From: Flavobacteriales bacterium
GTDB lineage: Bacteria; Bacteroidota; Bacteroidia; Flavobacteriales_F; PHOS-HE28
Reading direction: 5' to 3'
NCBI GenBank assembly: GCA_016702645.1
Contig: JADJDP010000021.1
Coordinates: forward strand, 12,649-76,648
DNA length: 64,000 bases
Position numbers and translations under genes: made by a program. Positions 36,254 through 44,642 of this stretch are shown here, in pieces. Under the pieces are notes generated by a model, which was given only the letters and a program-made list of their open reading frames with translations, made no database searches and was not told the DNA's origin. The stretch's first letter is position 1, and each line of letters begins with the position of its first letter.

Positions 36254-39097
36254 ATGAGAAAGATCCTTACGCTGTGCGGTGCGTTGCTGGTGTCAGCAGC
36301 GAGCGCGCAATTGGCCTTCACCAATGCCAGCGCCGTTCTCTCGAACGAAGGCCACGCTGGCGCATGTGTGGGCGTCGCGGACATGGATGGCGATGGCTTG
36401 GACGACATCATCCAGCTCGACATGAGCAGGCATGTGTACGTGCTATACCAGAACGCCGACCACACCTTCGTCACCTACGACTACGGCCAGGTGGACGGCA
36501 GTGAACAATGGGGCTGGGCGATCGCCGACCTGAACAACGATGGGCACAAGGACATTTGTTCCGGCGTTTCCACCACGCGTTTCCTGAGCATTGCATCGCG
36601 CGGCGTTTATACGCTCAGCAACCTCAACGGACCGACCATCTTCACGCAGTGCATGACCATGGCCGATTGGAACAACGATGGCCGTGTGGACGTGTACGCC
36701 TGCAACGACGTGGGGCCGAACAACATCTGGATCACCAATGCCAGCGGCGTTCCGCAGTACGATGCGGACTTCATGGACTGGAGCACTCCGGCCTGTGCCT
36801 CCGGACCCGTGAGCGCGAGCGACGATATGAGCGGCAACTACGGCAGCACCGCCACCGACTTCGACAACGATGGTGATATCGACCTGCACATCAGCCACTG
36901 CCGCCAGGGAGTGAACGATCCGGACGATTGCCGCCGTTGGGACCGCCTTTTCGTGAACGATGGCAACGGAAACTATGAGGACCTCGCCGCCGAGTACGGC
37001 TTGGAGAACCGCGAGCAAGTGTGGACCACTGATTTCGGCGATTACGACAACGATGGTGACCTGGACGCGTTCCAGACCACGCACAGCAGCACGCTCATGC
37101 TCCAGGAGAACGATGGCACCGGCCACTTCACCAACGTGACCGCAGGCAGCGGCTTGGAGATCAGCGGCTTCTTCCTGCAAGCCAAGATGGAAGACATGGA
37201 CAACGATGGTTTCCTGGACGTGCTCACCGGCAGCGCAGAGCACTTCTTCAAAGGCAACGGCGATGGCACCTTCACGGAGATCGACAACCTTTTCCCCTCC
37301 AGTAAGGAGATCCTCAGCTTCGCATTCGGCGACCTGAACGGTGACGGTTTTCAGGACGTGTACGCCGGTTACGGCGACGGGTATGTGGATGGCGATGCCA
37401 ACTTCCCCGATCGCCTTTGGCTGAACACCCCCAACGGCAACCACTGGCTCAACGTGAACCTGGAAGGTGTGCAGAGCAACAAGGATGCGGTGGGCGCGCG
37501 TGTTACCATCGAAGGCCCATGGGGCACCATGATCCGCGAGGTGCATGCAGGCGAGAGCTACGGCATCGTCAACTCCTTCACTCTGCACTTCGGACTTGGC
37601 AATTACACCACCATCCCGACCCTTACGATCACCTGGCCAAGCGGTCAAGTGGACACCTACAATGATGTGGCCGTGGATCAGGTCATTGGAGCGGTCGAAG
37701 GCACCTGCCTGAGCCCATCCGCAGAGATCACCACCCCTACCGCGCCCATCGTTTGCGGTAACGGCGACCAACTGACGCTCACCGCCAACCCCGGCTTCAA
37801 CTATGAGTGGAGCACCGGTGCAACCACCCAGAGCATCGTGGTTACCACTCCCGGCAACTACGTGGTGACCATTGATGATGGTGCTGGTTGCGAAGCCACC
37901 ACGAGCATCACTGTCCTGCAGAGCCCTGACGAGACCCCCGTTGTCACCCTCGTGGGCGACGAGACCTTCTGCGAAGGCGGATCGGTGACCCTGACCAGCT
38001 CGGCGGCCTCCGGCTACGACTGGAGCAATGGCCCGACCACCCAAAGCATCGAAGTCACGACCTCAGGAACATACAACGTGACCATAGACGGCGTGTGCGG
38101 CGCATACACCAGTGATGATGTGGTGGTGACGGTGCTCGATGCACCGGACGCACCCACCGCCAATGACGTTACGATCCCGGTCGCAGGCACCGCCGATCTC
38201 TCCGCCACCGGTAACAACATCAACTGGTACAACGTGGCCACGGGCGGCACTTCCATCGGAAGCGGCAACACCTTCACCACGCCTTTCCTCAACAACAACA
38301 CGACGACCACCTACTATGTGAGCGCCGGAACAGTGAACGGTGGTGGCAGCTGGTACGGTGGCGCAACGGACCGTTTGCAAACCGCAGCTCCAGGCCAATA
38401 CCACAACAACGCCGACAACTACCTCTTCTTCACCGCTACGGAAGCGTTCACCATCGTGAGCGTGAAGGTGTACGCCAACAATGCGGGCAATCGGACGGTC
38501 GCGTTGATCAACCGCTCCAACGGTGCCACCTTGGCCACGTCCACCATCAACATCCCGGCGGGTGAGAGCCGCATCACACTGGACTTTGCAGTGCCCGATG
38601 CGGGCGATTACGGCTTGCGCGTTGTGGGCGGTAACCCACAGCTCTGGCGCGATGGAACGGGCAGCAACCCGGCCTACCCCTACGCCTTGGGCACGGTGGG
38701 CAGCATCACGAGCAGCAGCGTTGCCGGCGCGAATGCAACTGCCTACTACTACTTCTTCTACGATTGGGAGGTGGAGTCCGATGGCATCCTGTGCGAAAGC
38801 ACCCGCACACCGGTGGTGGTGACCGTGGGCACGGTGGGTATCGCCGATGCGAACAGCAGCGATGTAACGGTGTTCCCGAACCCTGCGACGGAGAACATCA
38901 CGGTGAACTTCGGTACTGCCCGTGGTGCGGCCACCGTGGAATTGCTGGACGTGACCGGTCGACTTGCCAAAGGCGTGAGCACGACCCAGCAGAGCCCTGT
39001 GCTCACCTTCGGTGTACAGGACCTGGCACCCGGTGAGTACATGGTGCGTGTGAAACAGAACGACAACACGAGCATGCACCGCGTGGTGATCAAGTAA
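36254..39097 (+). CDS. FG-GAP/ASPIC repeat surface protein with Ig-like domains and T9SS tail
   Basis: A 947-residue exported protein. In order: signal peptide (about 1-19), FG-GAP/VCBS propeller repeats with calcium-type D-x-D-x-D-G loops (about 30-400; D-M-D-G-D-G-L-D-D first), an ASPIC/UnbV domain (about 415-480), two Ig-like domains with C-x-G-x-G starts (about 490-640), a 150-residue module also found in the S8 protein at 22229, and a T9SS type A tail ending M-H-R-V-V-I-K. Adhesion or glycan binding is likely but not shown. A TACTTTCG box at 36171-36178 may be its promoter; a strong terminator follows. Confidence 0.88.
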   Translation: MRKILTLCGALLVSAASAQLAFTNASAVLSNEGHAGACVGVADMDGDGLDDIIQLDMSRHVYVLYQNADHTFVTYDYGQVDGSEQWGWAIADLNNDGHKDICSGVSTTRFLSIASRGVYTLSNLNGPTIFTQCMTMADWNNDGRVDVYACNDVGPNNIWITNASGVPQYDADFMDWSTPACASGPVSASDDMSGNYGSTATDFDNDGDIDLHISHCRQGVNDPDDCRRWDRLFVNDGNGNYEDLAAEYGLENREQVWTTDFGDYDNDGDLDAFQTTHSSTLMLQENDGTGHFTNVTAGSGLEISGFFLQAKMEDMDNDGFLDVLTGSAEHFFKGNGDGTFTEIDNLFPSSKEILSFAFGDLNGDGFQDVYAGYGDGYVDGDANFPDRLWLNTPNGNHWLNVNLEGVQSNKDAVGARVTIEGPWGTMIREVHAGESYGIVNSFTLHFGLGNYTTIPTLTITWPSGQVDTYNDVAVDQVIGAVEGTCLSPSAEITTPTAPIVCGNGDQLTLTANPGFNYEWSTGATTQSIVVTTPGNYVVTIDDGAGCEATTSITVLQSPDETPVVTLVGDETFCEGGSVTLTSSAASGYDWSNGPTTQSIEVTTSGTYNVTIDGVCGAYTSDDVVVTVLDAPDAPTANDVTIPVAGTADLSATGNNINWYNVATGGTSIGSGNTFTTPFLNNNTTTTYYVSAGTVNGGGSWYGGATDRLQTAAPGQYHNNADNYLFFTATEAFTIVSVKVYANNAGNRTVALINRSNGATLATSTINIPAGESRITLDFAVPDAGDYGLRVVGGNPQLWRDGTGSNPAYPYALGTVGSITSSSVAGANATAYYYFFYDWEVESDGILCESTRTPVVVTVGTVGIADANSSDVTVFPNPATENITVNFGTARGAATVELLDVTGRLAKGVSTTQQSPVLTFGVQDLAPGEYMVRVKQNDNTSMHRVVIK

Positions 39098-39111
39098 GAG
39101 CCATCCTCCTT

Positions 39112-39149
39112 CGAAGCCCCGATGCGCCGTGCGGCGGATCGGGGCTTCG
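39112..39149 (+). terminator. Strong hairpin terminator
   Basis: A 12-base-pair stem (CGAAGCCCCGAT with ATCGGGGCTTCG), a G-G mismatch, then five further pairs (CGCCG/CGGCG) around a two-base loop, followed by TCTTTG. It closes the FG-GAP gene. Confidence 0.8.
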
Positions 39150-39212
39150 TCTTTGTATCCTTCCCCATTGGGGCGCGTTGAAGTGGCCGGTCCACGAAAA
39201 GACCACCCACCC

Positions 39213-39710
39213 ATGCGCTCCACCAGCCTCGCCGTACTCACCCTCCTCGTGATCATTGTCGGTCTCACCGGCTGCGCCAAAGAGAGCGTGGACCTTGCCC
39301 AGGACGTTGGCCTGCTCTCCAACACCTGTGGTACCGAAGGAGCCCGTTTGCAGGCCACCGTTGATGGTGCCTCGTATTGCGGTAATGCACAGCTGATCGC
39401 CACGGGTTCCGAGGGAACGGTGATCGTCACCGGCGTGGACCTTACGGGAAGCACGCTCATCATCCAAGCCGACTCCTTGGCGGTCGGCGAACAAGCCATC
39501 ACGGACGCGACGAACGGCGTCCTCTACATGCAGAACAGCGCACCCTACGTTGTGATGCCCGGCCAACCCGGCACGCTCACCATCAGCCACGTGGATACGA
39601 CCGCGCATGTGTTCAAGGCGAACTTCAACGTCACCTTGCACAACGAGATGAGCGGCGGTACCCGTTCGGTGCAAGGCAGCGTGGATGTGGTGTACACCGT
39701 GGAGGAGTAA
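39213..39710 (+). CDS. Small lipoprotein, function unknown
   Basis: A 165-residue protein with signal sequence and lipobox (V-G-L-T-G-C-A-K). The rest is rich in short beta strands and Thr/Val, with C-G-T-E-G near residue 43 and a second Cys near 61 that could form a disulfide. It resembles small Bacteroidota lipoproteins of the DUF6252 type, but I cannot confirm this. The ATG at 39213 is the one that opens directly into the signal sequence. Confidence 0.68.
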   Translation: MRSTSLAVLTLLVIIVGLTGCAKESVDLAQDVGLLSNTCGTEGARLQATVDGASYCGNAQLIATGSEGTVIVTGVDLTGSTLIIQADSLAVGEQAITDATNGVLYMQNSAPYVVMPGQPGTLTISHVDTTAHVFKANFNVTLHNEMSGGTRSVQGSVDVVYTVEE

Positions 39711-39746
39711 TCGGCCCTGCCGCGCAGCCCGTGCTACCTTCGGGCG

Positions 39747-40457
39747 ATGCGGCGCGACCCTACAGACAGTGCTCCTCCCATTCGACTAGCCGTTATCGGC
39801 GTGGGTGGAACCGGATGTGCGTTGCTACCCCTGCTCGCTTCCCTTCCGCTGGTTTCCATCACGCTCATTGATGGCGATACGGTGGAGGCGACCAACCTCT
39901 CAAGACAGCCCCTTTACGGTCCCGGTGACGTGGGTCGCTTGAAGGTGGAGGTGGCGAGGGAACGCCTGCTCCACCTTGCACCTTCACTGCCGATCATGAG
40001 CGTGCCCTCCTTCCTTGACACGGGCAATGCCCAGTTGCTGCTCGCCGATCACGACCTCGTTGCAGACTGTACGGATGACCTCCATGCACGCCTACTGATC
40101 GACCGCATCTGCGGAGCGCACGGGATACCGCTCGTAAGCGGTGCCGTGCATGGTGTGCAAGTACAGGTCGTCACGCTTCACGTTGGATCATCCACGTCGC
40201 TTCGATCGTTCTTCCCCGGCCGCAGTAGCGCAGAACAGGATGGTTGCGACATGCGGCGGGTTCCCGCTTCGGTGACAGCGTTCGCGGGTGCGCTGATGGC
40301 CGAGCACATACTGGCCCTTGTCAATGGCGATCGCTCCCGCGCAGGCATTCTCGAACTGATCGACACGCGCGATGGGCGTTGGTTGCGCCTCGCGCCACCT
40401 GTTCCAGAACAAAGACGGGAACTGCTCGCCGAACGAACAAAGTCGGAGCAGGCATGA
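39747..40457 (+). CDS. moeB: ThiF/MoeB family adenylyltransferase
   Basis: E1-like enzyme that adenylates the C-terminal glycine of a sulfur-carrier protein. The 236 residues contain the nucleotide motif G-V-G-G-T-G-C, D-G-D-T-V-E, the Arg in N-L-S-R-Q, and A-D-C-T-D-D. Position at the head of the molybdenum cofactor run and the presence of MoaD downstream make MoaD the likely partner. The usual zinc cysteine pairs are not evident (a C-D-M is present). A TACCTTCG box lies four bases before the ATG. It overlaps the next gene (ATGA). Confidence 0.82.
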   Translation: MRRDPTDSAPPIRLAVIGVGGTGCALLPLLASLPLVSITLIDGDTVEATNLSRQPLYGPGDVGRLKVEVARERLLHLAPSLPIMSVPSFLDTGNAQLLLADHDLVADCTDDLHARLLIDRICGAHGIPLVSGAVHGVQVQVVTLHVGSSTSLRSFFPGRSSAEQDGCDMRRVPASVTAFAGALMAEHILALVNGDRSRAGILELIDTRDGRWLRLAPPVPEQRRELLAERTKSEQA

Positions 40458-41182
40458 GCGAGTTGCTCATCCCGGCGGCGATCCTCCTCATCGCTTTCCT
40501 CTATGCTTCCGTGGGCCACGGTGGTGCCAGCGGCTATCTCGCGCTACTGGTCATGCTCGGTTTCACACAGGATGTCACGCGGCCTTCGGCCTTGTTGTTG
40601 AACCTGCTCGTGAGCGTGATCGCCTTTGCGCAGTTCGCGCGGGCGGGATATTTCCGCTTCCATCTGTTCTGGCCATTCGCACTGGCATCGATCCCCATGA
40701 GCTACCTCGGCGCTGGGATCCATGTGGATGCGGAGATCTACACACGCATCCTCGCGCTGTGTTTGCTGGTCGCCGTGGCACGCCTGCTCCGGCTCTTTGG
40801 TACATGGCGTTCGGAAACGCGGGAACTCAACATTGCATTGGCCTTGCTGATCGGCACTGGTATCGGATTCGTTTCAGGCATTATCGGTATAGGCGGTGGC
40901 ATCCTGCTGAGCCCGATCTTGCTTTTGCTCCGCTGGTGCGACGCGAAGGAGTCTGCTGCCGTGAGCGCACTCTTCATCTTCGTGAACAGCGCTTCCGGCA
41001 TGACCCGCGTTGGGGGCGACGGTACATGGCTCACCCCGGATATCACGGGTTGGATCATCGCGGCATTCACCGGCGGACTGATCGGAAGCACGATCGGGGC
41101 CAAGCGCTTGAGCGATGTGCGCTTGCGGCAGGTGCTCGGCGGGGTGCTTTTGTTCGCCTCGATCAAACTCCTGTGGACATGA
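40454..41182 (+). CDS. TauE/SafE family anion exporter-like membrane protein
   Basis: A 242-residue protein with about eight helices and the two-repeat pattern of the TauE/SafE family (G-H-G-G-A-S-G near residue 22 and G-I-G-G-G-I-L-L near 147). Members export sulfite, sulfoacetate or similar anions. It is embedded in the cofactor operon with 4-base overlaps on both sides, so a role in sulfur handling or oxyanion export during cofactor synthesis is possible but inferred. Confidence 0.88.
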   Translation: MSELLIPAAILLIAFLYASVGHGGASGYLALLVMLGFTQDVTRPSALLLNLLVSVIAFAQFARAGYFRFHLFWPFALASIPMSYLGAGIHVDAEIYTRILALCLLVAVARLLRLFGTWRSETRELNIALALLIGTGIGFVSGIIGIGGGILLSPILLLLRWCDAKESAAVSALFIFVNSASGMTRVGGDGTWLTPDITGWIIAAFTGGLIGSTIGAKRLSDVRLRQVLGGVLLFASIKLLWT

Positions 41183-42354
41183 TCACGGTGGAAAAGGCGA
41201 AGCGGATCTTGCTTGAGCATGCGCGGACACTGCCTGCTAACGATGTCACCCTGGCGTTGTGCGGCTCGCGCTACGTGGTCTCAGCGGTAACAGCATCGTA
41301 CGATCATCCGTTGTTCGATATGAGCGCTGTGGATGGGTATGCGCTCGGCATTGCCGGGACGGACAACGACTGGAAAGTGGTCGGCGAGATAGCTGCAGGC
41401 GAGGCCATGGCGGGCGAGATAAGGATCGGTGAGTGCGCCCGGATCTTCACCGGGGCCATGGTCCCGGTCGGTGCTGTCGCCGTGGTGATGCAGGAATTCG
41501 TCGAGCGCAACGGCGACCGGATCGTTCACAACGACCAACGTCTAAGGCCTGGCAGCAATATCCGCAGGAAGGGAGAACAGGCTCAACAAGGACAAGTGAT
41601 CCTTCAGGCTGGCCAGCGCATCAGTGCCGCGGCGAAGGGGTTGCTCGCCTCCGTGGGTGTTACAAGCGTTCCGGTGGTACCCGGGCCAAAGGTCTCGGTG
41701 ATCCTCACGGGTGATGAGTTCACCACAGGACCAACCCTGCCACCCGGAAAGATCTTCGGGAGCAACGATGTCATGCTCGATGCACTGCTGACCCATGCGG
41801 GAGCGATCACGGAATTCAAGGAGGTGCCGGATGATGCATCACAATTGGAGCAGGCGATCCTGAGTGGTCTCGGGTCTTCCGACATGGTGCTCTCCACGGG
41901 CGGCGCTTCCGTTGGTGACCATGATCTGGTGCGCGCCGTTGTTGAACGCTGCGGTGGCAAGGTCCTTTTCCACGGCGTGGCGCAAAAGCCCGGCAAGCCC
42001 ATGCTCTTCGCCTTGTTCGGCGATAAACCGTTCTTCGGATTGCCCGGCAACCCGCGCGCGGTGATCATCCTATTCTGGGAATATGTCCTGCCATTTCTGC
42101 GAGCCGTGCAAGGCGCGAAGGATCCAGGACCGAAAACGGAATTGCTTCCGATAGCGCATGACCTTCGGGTCAATGGCGACCGTTCCGAGTTCCGCGCAGC
42201 ACAAGTACGTGGAGGCAGGGTGACCCTCTTGCGAGATGAGGGCTCTCACATGCTGGCCTCCTTGATCGACGCGGACGCACTGGCATACCTGCCCGCTCAG
42301 CGCCGCGAATGGAGAACCGGGGATCCCGTGGAAGTCCACTACCTACCGCAATGA
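41179..42354 (+). CDS. moeA: Molybdopterin molybdenumtransferase
   Basis: Inserts molybdate into adenylated molybdopterin. The 391 residues show the MoeA domains: F-D-M-S-A-V-D-G-Y-A near residue 50, R-I-F-T-G-A-M-V-P-V-G near 92, the G-D-E-F motif (G-D-E-L type) near 178, S-T-G-G-A-S-V-G-D near 238, and G-L-P-G-N-P-R-A near 290. It overlaps both neighbours by four bases. Confidence 0.95.
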   Translation: MITVEKAKRILLEHARTLPANDVTLALCGSRYVVSAVTASYDHPLFDMSAVDGYALGIAGTDNDWKVVGEIAAGEAMAGEIRIGECARIFTGAMVPVGAVAVVMQEFVERNGDRIVHNDQRLRPGSNIRRKGEQAQQGQVILQAGQRISAAAKGLLASVGVTSVPVVPGPKVSVILTGDEFTTGPTLPPGKIFGSNDVMLDALLTHAGAITEFKEVPDDASQLEQAILSGLGSSDMVLSTGGASVGDHDLVRAVVERCGGKVLFHGVAQKPGKPMLFALFGDKPFFGLPGNPRAVIILFWEYVLPFLRAVQGAKDPGPKTELLPIAHDLRVNGDRSEFRAAQVRGGRVTLLRDEGSHMLASLIDADALAYLPAQRREWRTGDPVEVHYLPQ

Positions 42355-42916
42355 CCGATCGAGCATGGACCGGTGTCATCCTGGCTGGAGGCCAAAGCAG
42401 CCGCATGGGTCGCGACAAGGCGCTTATCGAGCTGGACGGACGCACGATGCTCGATCGCACCATCGCACTGTTGCGCCCACATGTGCGCGAGATCCTGGTG
42501 ATCGGAGACCCTACGAAGTACACCCTGCACAACGCAATGGTCGTTCCCGATGAACAGCCCGACAAGGGACCGCTCGGCGGCATCGTCACCGCTATGAAGC
42601 GCGCCCGTTACGTGCGCGTGCTCGTGCTTGCTTGCGATATGCCCGCCATCAATGATCGCCTGCTCGTGCATCTCAAGAGAGAACTCGACCGGGATGGTGA
42701 TGTGGCCCTCCCCGACACCAGTCCATGATCGAGCCACTGGCGGCTGCGTACCACCGTCACGCCATCGACACCTTTGAGGACTGCTTGAGGAATAATGTGC
42801 TGAAGATGAGCGATGCCATCGCACGTGTGAAGCCTGTGTACCTTGACATTGAACCGGGGAAGGACGGATGGCCTGTGGATCTCTTCCGCAACTTGAACTC
42901 GCCTGCCGACCTTTGA
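42351..42916 (+). CDS. mobA: Molybdenum cofactor guanylyltransferase-like protein, with a frameshift
   Basis: Transfers GMP to molybdopterin to make the guanine dinucleotide cofactor used by formate dehydrogenases and DMSO-reductase-type enzymes. The start has the nucleotidyltransferase motif L-A-G-G-Q-S-S-R-M-G-R-D-K-A-L, followed by D-K-G-P-L-G-G and A-C-D-M-P. The frame breaks in a C run at 42710-42713; adding one base joins A-L-P-R-H-Q to M-I-E-P-L-A-A-A-Y and the C-terminal part. The restored protein has about 188 residues, normal for MobA. Confidence 0.85.
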
Positions 42917-42925
42917 ACCATTGTG

Positions 42926-43150
42926 ATGAAGGCCCTGCTCTTCGGAATGATCGCTGAAAAGGCGAATGCCAGCGAGATCGCCGTGTCGGCAAACACGACG
43001 CATGCACTGCGGCTTGAGCTGGAGCAGCGTATCAGCGGCTTGGACAGGTTGAGCTATTCCATCGCGGTGGATCGTCTCATTGTGCATGATGACGTGCCCC
43101 TGATCGGCAATGAAGAAGTCGCCGTGCTTCCCCCATTCGCAGGAGGATGA
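42926..43150 (+). CDS. moaD: Molybdopterin synthase sulfur-carrier subunit
   Basis: A ubiquitin-fold protein of 74 residues that carries sulfur as a C-terminal thiocarboxylate. It ends with the required Gly-Gly (P-P-F-A-G-G). It overlaps moaE by four bases (ATGA). A GTG one codon upstream (42923) is an alternative start. Confidence 0.92.
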   Translation: MKALLFGMIAEKANASEIAVSANTTHALRLELEQRISGLDRLSYSIAVDRLIVHDDVPLIGNEEVAVLPPFAGG

Positions 43151-43670
43151 GCGACGTGAGGCCACACAAAGTGAAGGACATCTTCGTGGAGGGTGCCATA
43201 CCTCCATCCTTCATCGCGGAAAGCATCGCCAAGCATTCAACACGCACAGACATCGGCGCACATGAGATCTTCCTCGGGCAGGTGCGTGGTGATAGTTTCG
43301 TGGTGAGCCATCCTGAGCCGAGTCGAAGGACGAACCACGATCCCAAGAACACCCTTCGACAGGTTCACCACGACAGCCGCGTTACGGCCATCGAATACAC
43401 CACCTACCGCGAAATGGCCATGGAGCGCATGACGACCTTGCGTGAGGAGGCCTTCACCCGTTGGCCAACGATGACCTGCTTGCATGTGCACCATAGTCTA
43501 GGCACCATCAAGGCGGGTGAACTATGCTTCATGGTCTTCGCGAGCGCACCTCACCGCCAACAGGCGCGTGAGGCAGTGGCTTGGGTGGTTGACGCGATCA
43601 AAGCGAACTGCCGATCTTCGGCAAAGAAGTTCTTTCGGGCGGTGACCACCTCTGGAAAAGCAATTCGTAA
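43147..43670 (+). CDS. moaE: Molybdopterin synthase catalytic subunit, with in-frame repeat insertion and a late frameshift
   Basis: Makes molybdopterin from cyclic pyranopterin monophosphate together with MoaD. Conserved parts are H-E-I-F-L-G-Q-V-R near residue 40, A-I-E-Y-T-T-Y, and S-A-P-H-R near 138. Between Q-V-R-G-D and R-V-T-A-I-E-Y lie about 28 extra residues encoded by a palindromic repeat (43296-43373). Near 43608 one T seems to be missing: shifting frame gives L-P-I-F-G-K-E, then H-L-W-K-S-N-S and a stop at 43668-43670, the normal MoaE C-terminus with its catalytic lysines. The frame as given instead runs to 43704 with non-family sequence. Confidence 0.88.
43296..43373. repeat. Palindromic intergenic-type repeat inside moaE
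   Basis: The left arm from 43299 (CGTGGTGAGCC) continues to GTCGAAGGACG near 43332; the right arm (43352-43373) reads in reverse complement as CGTGGTGAACC, then TGTCGAAGGGTG, so the two arms pair with one short interruption (ATCCTGAGCC). The core (CATCCTGAGC...GTCGAAGG) resembles a repeat type widely seen between genes in many bacteria. Here it is translated in frame. Confidence 0.72.
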
Positions 43671-43700
43671 GGGCCTGGAATTCCACGGCCCGACCAACCC

Positions 43701-44618
43701 ATGATAGACATCACCCATAAACCCACCACCCTGCGCGAGGCCACGGCCACGGCATTGGTCAGCGTGAGCGATCCAGCAACGATCGCTGCGCTCCGCGAAA
43801 AGCGCGTACCGAAGGGCGATGTGCTGGAGAGCGCACGGGTGGCTGCACTGTTCGGCGTGAAGAAGACCCATGAGCTGATCCCCGATTGTCACCCCATGCC
43901 GATCGAGCACGCTGATGTGCGCTTCGACATCGGGCAAATGGAGGTCCTCATCACCATGCATGTGCGCACGATCTATCGCACCGGTGTGGAAGTGGAAGCC
44001 ATGCATGGCGCAAGTGTGGCCGCGCTCACGGTCTACGATATGCTCAAGCCCATCGACAAAGGCGTGGTGATCGGCGGATCAAGCTGCTGGAGAAGAAGGG
44101 CGGCAAGAGCGACTGGAAGGACCATTTCGATGCACCCGTGAAGGCCGCTGTGCTGGGCGATCAGTGATGGCGTGGCGAACGGGAAGAAGGAGGACAAGGC
44201 CGGTGCCGCGATCTTGGAGCGTCTGCTGAAGCTCGGAGTGAGCGTGAGCGAAAGCGGGGTTGTGGCGGATGAACCCTCCATGATAACAGAGAAGGTGAAG
44301 ACGTGGGCAGCACTTGGCCTCGATCTCATCCTTACCACCGGAGGTACCGGACTCTCCCCGCGCGATCGCACGCCCGAAGCGATCGCGCCGATCCTCGACC
44401 GCGTAGTGCCAGGCATGATGGAAGCCGCACGCAGCTACGGCCAGGAACGCATGCCCTGGGCCATGATGAGCCGTCGTGTGGCAGGCATGATCGGCCGTAC
44501 GCTGGCGATCACATTGCCGGGAAGTACGCGTGGAGCGCAGGAGTCGATGGACGCGCTATTCCCATTCGTGCTGCATGTGGTGAAGGTGCAGGAGCACGCG
44601 TTCCGCCACGGGAAATAG
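43701..44618 (+). CDS. moaCB: Fused MoaC-MoaB molybdenum cofactor protein, with two compensating frameshifts
   Basis: The N-terminal about 145 residues are MoaC (H-A-D-V-R-F, then M-H-G-A-S-V-A-A-L-T-V-Y-D-M), which forms cyclic pyranopterin monophosphate after MoaA. The C-terminal about 155 residues are a MoaB/MogA-type adenylyltransferase domain (T-T-G-G-T-G-L-S-P-R-D). One base is missing near 44075-44078 and one is extra in GGG at 44155-44157; between them the correct frame reads I-K-L-L-E-K-K-G-G-K, and the outer frames agree. The restored length is about 305 residues. The fusion is known in Bacteroidota. Confidence 0.88.
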
Positions 44619-44642
44619 TCCTCGTTTAACTTGTCGGTCGAT

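Noticed and set aside
36443..38044. 533-codon open frame on the reverse strand
   Set aside because: Antisense to the FG-GAP protein; the His/Val/Gly-rich composition mirrors the D-G-D repeats on the other strand.
43671..43704. C-terminal extension of moaE in the frame as given
   Set aside because: The shifted frame gives the normal MoaE end at 43670, so these codons are not considered part of the gene.
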